64,000 bases of DNA. Origin: Chara braunii (lineage: Eukaryota > Streptophyta > Charophyceae > Charales > Characeae). Positions 56,650 to 64,000 of the stretch are shown here, piece by piece. Where the stretch lies: NCBI GenBank assembly GCA_003427395.1, contig BFEA01000175.1, positions 1,910,123-1,974,122 of the forward strand, read 5' to 3'. A program made the translations under genes and the position numbers. Within the stretch, counting starts at the first letter, position 1. Each line of letters starts with the position of its first letter. The notes under the pieces are model-generated. The model was not told the origin of the DNA. It worked only from the letters and a program-made list of their open reading frames with translations, and made no database searches.

Positions 56650-57371
56650 ACCTGCCTTCTTTACTAAAACCATCATTACTTTCTGTTTCAATTTCTTCTT
56701 TGAAACCATCGATCGAAATGCTGGACAACTCATGCAACAGAAAAACAGACTAGAGTCAGAGCCAGACTTATGATACAGTTTGATTGGTTTCAATTCGGAG
56801 TGTCCATCCCTCAGTTCCACCGTCTTCTCTTTGAAATTGATTTCGGCGTTGGCTTCCTCATGCCAGTCTATTCCTAGAATCAAATTAAAAGGTAAGTTCT
56901 TTTCCACAAGAAATGATACCTCGTGAAGAATCTTTTTTCCTTTCTTGGTGCAAAATCGACACTTAACACGATCAACACACTTCGAGATAGTGATCGTGCG
57001 TTTGTCAGCTAAAATAGACGTGATAGGTCGAGATAAATCTTTCACCTTCATTCCGAGATGCAACTTGCAGATTGCTTTCTCGGATATGTAGGATATCGCG
57101 TGGATCCTGAGTCCACCAGTGCGCCCACGTGTGTACGTGCGATCTCTATGTCCGCGAGTAGTAGGTTACCCTTAGACTTAGATTTCTTAGCCCACGAGCT
57201 TCGTAATGCTAGCAACTCGTTACCAAGCTCGTCAAGAGAGTCGTCCATTGAGACAATACATAAGACAGTTTCAGGGTGTTCCGGACGATGAACCGAAAAA
57301 GAACCGTCCTCTGCCATGCGAGTCAAAGGGTTGAAAGGGGTAGTAGGCGCCTTTCCTTTATCTTTGTCCAA
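56650..57371 (-). pseudogene. Aspartic protease of retroelement 2 (frameshifted)
   Basis: The active-site string ALVDSGSTR is at the end of the 57371-57048 frame. The continuation (LHLGMKVKDLSRPI, then PFNLILGIDWHEE, the second half of the fold) is in the next frame from 57063. The shift lies just after the active site, near 57085. The DSG triad is intact. Confidence 0.8.
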
Positions 57372-57403
57372 ACCTTTTGACTTAGTAGGAGCAAATGCTA
57401 CTC

Positions 57404-58700
57404 CTATTGGCGGATCGTTTTGGGGTTACAGATTAACGGACACCATGCAATCACATGACATGTAGTACCACACTTCAGACACTGCGCGTTATCCATCCGC
57501 TCCTGCCAGGTTTCCTGTGATATCCCCATCTTTTCCCATGGCTTCCCGACCGCAATTCCAAGATGCTCGAAAAACGAGCGTGGTTTCTTCTTCTTCACCG
57601 ATGGTTGTGGTCCTCCCTTGTTGACCACGACAGCAGTGACTTCCCCCTTCCCAGACTCATTGTTACTCGCCACACCCTCGGCCCCCAATGACCACTTCTC
57701 CACAGTATCATCATCACAAACGACGAGGGTGTGATCCTGACGCTTTTGGCGCCAAAGTATCCGCTTGCCTGATCTTGCACCACCATTAAATTTCACAACA
57801 GATGCATATGAATTCTTAACCTGAGAAGTCGTTTGCTCTCGTTGGAGAGCCTAATCACGAAATTTCCTGTAATTGTACTTAGCAGATCTGGACTCTGCCA
57901 CGAGTTGTCCCCAGATGGGCTCGGGCAGAGCACGAGAATAAATATACAAGACTCGGTTATCTTGCACGTTCAAACCATGAACCTGCAGCAACCAATCCAC
58001 TTCCCGAGACAAGGTTTCTACCGAGGTCCAATGTTTCTGACCGATGGTAGTGAGCTGGTCAAAGACCTTGTCGGCCGTTGTCTTATCCAAGAAGCGCCCC
58101 TTGATTTCACTCAGGAACTGCTTCAATGTCAATATAGCAGCTCACTCCCCGATATCATCAAACCTCACTGCGTTGGCCTCGGCCAAGACCCCTTCCTTCG
58201 CTTCCCCCCCAAGACAAGAAGTAGAGAAAGCAACCTGGGATTCGGGTTCAACAGGGGCCGTCCCACAATATGTCTGAATTTCGACAATTCAAAGCAACAA
58301 ATTTTTATTTTTTTTGTTACAGAACGTGAAAGGCAACTTCATTTTGACTTTCTCTCTTCTCTTTGGTTTCACGGATTGTGTGGTGGTGTCTTTCTTTCCA
58401 TCTGGAGACTTTGGCAGACTCGAAGGCTCTCCTCTCTTTTCTTTTGGTTTCTTTTCTTCCGATTTCTTAGTCTCTTCATGAAGAGACTTTATGACATCTC
58501 CCATTAGTTTATTTGGTTTTTCTTATTTTTCTGTCTTGACTTTCTCAACCACATGATTCTTTCCTTTCACCAGATTTGTGATCGTCCGTAATCCTGCGGC
58601 CACATCATCAATCTGTGCCTGCATCCGTTCACCATACTGATCAATTTTCATTTAAAGGTGGGCTAAGTAAGTAACAAGTTGAGCCAAAGAAATTGCATAT
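57404..58700 (-). pseudogene. gag of retroelement 2 (interrupted)
   Basis: Capsid/nucleocapsid precursor. The N-terminal part is Lys/Glu-rich (58504-58289). The capsid-like part is LKQFLSEIKGRFLDKTTADK and QLTTIGQKHW (58132-57851). The C-terminal frame 57796-57404 ends in the zinc knuckle CLKCGTTCHVIAWC (CX2CX4HX4C), which packages element RNA. Stops separate the three frames. Confidence 0.8.
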
Positions 58701-59700
58701 TCTTCCTCTTCGGACATAATAGTAGTTTGTCTAATTTCTTGTACCTTTTGTTATTGCTGTACATTCTTTTCTTTTTCCTTCTTTAATTCCTCTTTTCTTT
58801 TCTTTTCCCGTTCAAGTGCTTGTTCTAGTTGTCTGATGTTTTCATCAACAACTTCTTCAGACACAACTCCTTTCTTCTCCTCTTTCTGTTCTGCAATCTT
58901 CCCAAGCTGCTCAATGACATACTTATAAAAATGTCTGGCGACACTTGATTAGTACATCCTGAACCTATATGCCGTCGGTGCCTGTTTCAGCTCGTTCGAG
59001 AGCACCTCGTGCTGCCTTCAAATCGAACTTGTCTCGCACATTTGCCTCGACTTCCGCACCTGCGCCACGAAGGTAAAAAATCAGTTGGTCCAAGCAGGCA
59101 TTCAAAACCTTCGTCCGCTCGTCCACTTTATGCCTGGTTCAGGGATTAGGGGTCTCCTCATCAATACCGAAGATGAGTGAGACTGTATAGAAAAGAAAGA
59201 GAATAAATCGAGTAAGCACTGACAATTTCAAACATTTCCAGAAAAGAGATATCGTGATGTACATCTGCCGCACAATAAATAATCAATAACAACAATAAAT
59301 TCCACGGCCGCACTATTCTACCACAACTAGAATTTCAAACAACCGAAGAAGAAAATAAATACAATTATTTCTAATACTAACTATTGTTGTTCTTTGTGTG
59401 TCTGTGTGATGACATCCTAAACAAGAGTGTACAGGTACCACCTCAGGCCCGTGTGATCAGATACAACACATAAGTAAGTACGCATAGCATCACAACACAG
59501 CAAACGAAAGGTAAGTACACCAACATCAATCAGCAAACAATTTGTCAGCAATCTTCTTCTTCTTTTCTCTGCGTCGTTCCTGGTGTCAATGCGATACCGC
59601 ACCCCTCTTGACAACTGGCACTACAACTGTCCAGTCAGCCGTTCAATCAACCGTACCACCTTTGTCTTCAAGGTGCAACTCTTACTTGGCACCCACCTGC
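58701..59700. other. Untranslated leader of retroelement 2
   Basis: No coherent frame. A T/C-rich stretch at 58740-58880 may be the remains of the gag N-terminus. The rest shows nothing recognisable before the bZIP-box array. Confidence 0.5.
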
Positions 59701-59701
59701 C

Positions 59702-60275
59702 TGCCACGTATCATCCCTGGCGTGCCAACACGATAGATCCTGCCACGTCAGCACATCAATATCCAATCAACCGCCGGTGGGGATGCCACGTCAGCAAATG
59801 TGTACTATGATCTTTCCACTTGCTACTTCCTCGCGTTTTGGTGTGATACCGTCACTGCCCCAGCCAATCAGACAATGCCACGTCAACCAATGGAGACCTA
59901 TGCCACGTCAGCAGGTAATCACCACATCAGAAAAACTAATGTGATGAATCTCCCTGCCACGTCAGGAATCAGCCTTGACTTTCCCAAACCACGTCAACAC
60001 TTGTTCCGGGCCTGGTCGCGTCTCAGTTGCGAATGCAGCATGAGAATGCCACGTTGGCAATCTCCAGCAACCAAGCCTTTCAACGTGGCACATAATATGC
60101 CACGTCAGCATAGTATCGCGATGCCTTACTTTTGTGATCCTGGCTGGCGCGCGACACTTCTTGATCGCGATCCCGTCTACCACGTCAGAAATCGCGGCGG
60201 GATCTGGTCTTCTCGCCAGCGAAGTACGTGCCACGTCAGCAACACCGGCGGTCTTCGTCATTGTCCACGTCAGAT
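59702..60275. promoter_or_regulatory. Array of about twelve TGCCACGTCAGCA (bZIP/G-box-like) sites in the retroelement leader
   Basis: Exact TGCCACGTCAGCA at 59741, 59784, 59901, 60098 and 60229. Near copies at 59702, 59876, 59955, 59988, 60047, 60082, 60178 and 60263. On the element strand the box reads TGCTGACGTGGCA, containing TGACGTGG, the C-box/G-box hybrid bound by plant bZIPs including ER-stress, light and ABA factors. The sites sit between PBS and gag, so they could act as an internal enhancer. Binding is inferred from the motif. Confidence 0.75.
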
Positions 60276-60350
60276 ATCGTTGTCATCACCTCATACACAC
60301 GTGTTACTTACCTAGTGCCACCTTGCACACGCGCGACGTCGTCAGGAGTA

Positions 60351-60363
60351 TGCTCCGATACCA
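60351..60363 (-). other. Primer binding site of retroelement 2
   Basis: TGGTATCGGAGCA on the minus strand, three bases inside the 5' LTR. It differs at one base from TGGTATCAGAGC(C), the complement of the plant initiator tRNA-Met 3' end used by many plant LTR elements. Confidence 0.85.
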
Positions 60364-60366
60364 AAT

Positions 60367-61418
60367 TGCAATGAACCTAGATCGTGAGGACACTGTCAAC
60401 AATGCAAACCCATAATATCATACTGCTGATGATTACCAATAATCAGAATCGTGTCCACATAGAATGAGATGGGATAATCATACACAGACGAAGGAGAAAG
60501 GAGGGAGATTAGACAAAGGAGAGGAAGAAAGAACACGGGTCACTCCTGCTTCGGGCTCCCTCCTCGATCACCGCCTCAGATAATCAATAGTCTGAACACT
60601 CGTTGACAGTTCTTTCCAGTGTGCCACGTGGCACACTCTTGTTTTTTTTTTGCTATCCTATTCTTGTATCAATTACTTTACGAAACCTAATAAGTCAATA
60701 ATATGATAACACATATCACCCTCATCAACGTACTGGAGCAATGTCGACCTCAAGATAACCAAGTATGTGTCCACAATCATCCCACAGTCATGCTCTCCTC
60801 CCGAATGACGATGAATCAGAACAACAGTGTCGGTCACGTAGCCCAACCACGTCAATAGATGGAACACGTCGCAGCAGCCACGTCAGCAGCAACGCGTGGC
60901 AGCTGCCACGTCAGCCTGCCTTGAAGACAATAGCCAGCCAGCCACCATGCCGGGCCAGCAGCACGTCGCCGTAATCTCCCAAGTGCCAGCACAAAGCCAG
61001 CGTCCACCAGCATCGCAGTGTCGAGCCAGCGTCGCGTTGTCAACGTGTGAAGTTAGCATTGCCACAAGACTGAATGAATGTCAAAGTCAGGAAGTCAGCA
61101 CTTATGTAGCGTTGACGCTGGGTCTGGCCCCCAGATGCTGCATCCCTCAGTCGTCCAGATCTCCATGCAAATGATGGTCCAGATTGGTCTAAAACTAAAT
61201 TCCTTCTAGCCTCGATGGTGTCTGGGTACCTGCACACAACAAGTGAGTGTATCCGACCAAGGGCCTGGGCGGGGCACCTTTGACCTGGCAGTTGACTTAG
61301 ACTGTTGATTTTCCCATGGGCAGTGTGTGGTCACACATCCTGGCGCAAACTGAGTTTGCCTGCGTCGTCTGTGCTCTGTTTTGAGGGCCCAGAGTGCTGC
61401 AGAATACGGGTTACTGCA
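60367..61418 (-). repeat. 5' LTR of retroelement 2
   Basis: 1052 bp, the partner of 52971-53897. It is longer because an AT-rich segment of about 80 bp (about 60635-60717) replaces a few bases right after the GTGCCACGTGGCAC palindrome at 60621-60634, and an extra GCCACGTCAGC-containing stretch lies near 60870. The divergence from the other LTR indicates an old insertion. Confidence 0.9.
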
Positions 61419-64000
61419 CCACAACGTAAAAGTCCTTTTACGGTGCTTCAGGATGTCTTCCTGAAGGTATTTCGCAGTTAGTTGTCCTTTTATCTCGGCC
61501 ACATGCTTTTTGCAGATAGGTTATGAGGTAGACATCTCTAGATTGTTTGAGCAGTTAGGCAGTCTGGTTACCCGTGCAGTTCTGTCCGTACCTTAGTTAG
61601 CCCTTGAGGTCTCAGAAATAGTGATTACCTAGCTTACTGCAAAGATCAGTCCTTTCCGTAAAATACCTTACACTTCTCTGTCCTGCTGGTTTCACATACA
61701 TTTGAGAAACAAATCCAAACGGAGAAAGAAGGATTTGTATAAAACATTGAGGACAACCATAGGCATTAGCGTAGGTTCTCTGCATTCTATCCGCGTTCAA
61801 AGTGCCCAGTCACATGTTCATTTTTATTCTAAAAATAAACTACCCAGAAGTGTTTATTGTAATTCTTCAACTAGTAAAATACGAAATTAAGTATATATTA
61901 TTTATTTGGAGATCCTCGTTCTCCACGTCCCCATCTCTTTTAGTTAGATTTTCATCTATATAATGATCTCTAGGGTACGTGTATGGCCCTATCCGTCTCT
62001 CCTTCGTTTGATTTGCCAATCGTCATCTCACAACATAAGTGTCATCCTATAGTTCTTTCCTTCAAGGGAAGGAGAGTTAACTATCTGTTGGACAAACACC
62101 CTGTCTATGATTCTTAGCCGGTTCCAAGGAGAATACGCACACTTAGCGACAACATTATCTCTCTCAGAAGAAGCTTGATAGGCCTGCCCTTCCGAGATTC
62201 AAAGATTAGGAAGATATCCCACCCGTGGTTCTGTATGTCTCCGTAGGAACACTTCAACCTTGAAGTGGTACCTCCTTGCGGAATGTCACAAAAGGCTTGT
62301 CGCTATCCAGCAAATGAGACTATTGTCCACAGTTGCCTTCCCCCTTAGCCGGAGGAACAACACTACAGTAATCGTGTAGCCCCTACGCACGTCTTTGATG
62401 TGGCCCACAACATACTCTACAGTTCTCCTTGGCCGTTGCACTAGGTCCTAGAGCACAACATTCCCACACAAAAACGACACGTGTAGTCCCAGGTAGAGTC
62501 ATTGTCTGCAAGAGCCCTATCAGGTTAAGGCTGTTTAACATTGACTTCTACCAATCCTCAGGACCTCAATTATGGTCACCCAAGCAGCTAACAGGTCTTT
62601 CATAGACCGTTCCAGCAAGCTCCTCTAAGGACTCAGACGCATCACATGAACAAAACATCATGTGGTCTAGATGTGCCTGTGGGGTGACTAAGGAGTCAGT
62701 AACCTCAGGCTACCTTTGAGATGGTGAGGGATCTTCAACCATCTCACACTGCGCAAAAGCGGTTACACCTTCTTTGCACCCGATGTGTTTACCCTGGGAA
62801 CTGCTCGCAGTGCTTTCCCAGGTTGCGAGTGCCTGAGGACGCACCCTCACGATGACCAACTCGTTTGAACCCTACCCCTTGGTACAACCGTACAGGCCAC
62901 ACCTTCGCAAACGTTCCTCACGGGTTAGTTTCCCACAACAAGATTCTACTTATTCCTACTGGTAAAGAAGAGTCTTCTTGTTGGCTCCCAGACTAATTAA
63001 CCTACTGCAAATCAGTCGCCTTAGCCTTATCTTAAGACGACCAACACTTCTCCCTCGGAAGTCTTCTAATCGCCGACCACTCTGTCTATCCCCCCCAGGA
63101 TCATGAACTCCCTCTACCCCTTCCTGATTTCTTTCCGAAACTATATAGAGTAATCCCCTTTAGGTTTTCGATCCTGGGGTAGCTTGTTCTTCCTTCCTTT
63201 GATTGGAATCTAACTTGTGTTCTTAAGCTTATCCTTTATGCCTAAGACCGACCTATATAGGAAACGGTATCCGTACGCAATTCCGGTGGTCCTTATGGAG
63301 TAATCATGAGATCAAAGGTCCCATACAACATCCCTAGGACCCGTAGCCTAGGACACCAGACCTCAGTCCAATAATCAAGGCCCCGGTCTTTCCCATTTTG
63401 CTGTACTAACCCTTCTAACCACCGTGCTGGCAGCGATCACCTACTTCCTTTGACATCCATTTCTGTTCCTAATGTGCGTCGAGGGCTTTGTCTTTCCTAC
63501 TCTTGTAGCAGACTCCGCCTGTGCTAATGCCGCATCCGGAACCCATTCGGTCCTACCATCAATCTGCACTGCCGCTTGCTGTGCAGGTTGGGGTATATGC
63601 GGCTGTTCTATAGAAACAGTCGTCTGAAGGGAAGAAAAAGAAGCATACCGAGCCTGCATGTCTACAGCTAACTGTCCGCCTGACAGACTAGTACCAAGTC
63701 TAGCTAGAGAAAGACCTGACACCAACGACATTCCAGTCGCCGACGATGAGACAAGTAAAGGTTGCCTTTCAGTCCGGACACTGAGCGGCGCAGTTAAGGA
63801 CTACCATTTTGTCCATTTCTATTGTCCACCCTCTGTATCTGAACCTGGCTGGAAAGGAGAGAAGTGTCCATACTTTCTCGCATGGACAGTGACTCTTGCA
63901 TGCCTATTTCGCATGCCCGCAGATCCTGCTCTGCGTTATTGAGTCCATTTCCTTCCGATCCCTCTAACCTAACTTTGTCATTGCCTTCTTCACTAACTAA
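61419..64000. other. Unassigned right end of window
   Basis: A GC-balanced region with no recognised domain. One minus-strand frame at 63731-63441 (96 codons, Gln/Ala/Ser-rich, e.g. IPQPAQQAAVQIDGRTEWVP) has coding-like composition and could be a gag-like or gene fragment. No LTR or PBS could be fixed. Confidence 0.3.

Larger units (their letters stand above)
52971..61418 (-). mobile_element. Near full-length chromovirus-like Ty3/gypsy element
   Basis: On the minus strand: 5' LTR 61418-60367, PBS 60363-60351, leader with bZIP-box array, gag, protease, RT, RNase H, integrase with chromodomain-like tail, PPT, 3' LTR 53897-52971. Both LTRs run from TG to CA. CCAC at 52967-52970 and 61419-61422 is the likely target duplication. 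The pol order PR-RT-RH-IN defines Ty3/gypsy. Frameshifts, stops and RT deletions make it non-autonomous. Confidence 0.93.

Overview
The window is eukaryotic nuclear DNA from a large, repeat-rich genome, most likely of a green plant or streptophyte alga. The evidence is an intron-rich calreticulin gene of plant type with GT-AG introns, chromovirus-like Ty3/gypsy retroelements primed by a plant initiator-tRNA-Met-like site, many MITE-like elements, and two assembly gaps inside dinucleotide repeats. A charophyte such as Chara would fit the very large introns, but the species cannot be settled from sequence alone. All clearly genic material is on the minus strand.

Region 1 (1-15.3 kb) is almost entirely one calreticulin gene. 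Eleven coding exons (14498 down to 693) join in frame to 372 codons, from signal peptide through N-domain and P-domain into the start of the acidic C-domain. The final exon(s), with the ER-retention signal, lie off the left edge. The introns carry tandem repeats, TA-flanked MITEs, a long palindromic element and a 1.4-kb purine-strand tract. About 390 bp upstream of the ATG is a bZIP/UPR-type TGACGTG element near a CCAAT box.

Region 2 (15.3-29.6 kb) starts with an 851-bp TIR element holding an assembly gap, followed by about 13 kb of AT-rich DNA. This contains a decayed repeat with two arms of about 2 kb in inverted orientation and a third partial copy in direct orientation, a possible GIY-YIG nuclease remnant, and a textbook type III hammerhead ribozyme at 28.2 kb.

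Region 3 (29.6-41 kb) looks organelle-derived. It has a plant-mitochondrial-type tRNA-Ser(GCU), tRNA-like remnants, and a broken group II intron maturase (domain X) flanked by blocks that recur elsewhere in the region. All of these are on the minus strand. Between them is an array of eleven copies of a ~34-bp hairpin-forming motif with variable spacers.

Region 4 (41-47 kb) is satellite-like: minisatellites, a foldback, a second but core-mutated hammerhead on the plus strand, long (AT)n and (TTA)n tracts, another MITE, and ~110-bp modules separated by GA/GT microsatellites around the second gap.

Region 5 (47-61.4 kb) holds two Ty3/gypsy elements of one family in the same orientation. The first is an internal fragment without LTRs or an RT core. 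The second is near full length (52971-61418) with LTRs, PBS, gag, protease, RT, RNase H, integrase and a chromodomain-like tail, but it is broken in several places. Its leader and LTRs carry a dense array of TGCCACGTCAGCA-type bZIP boxes. The last 2.6 kb is unassigned.
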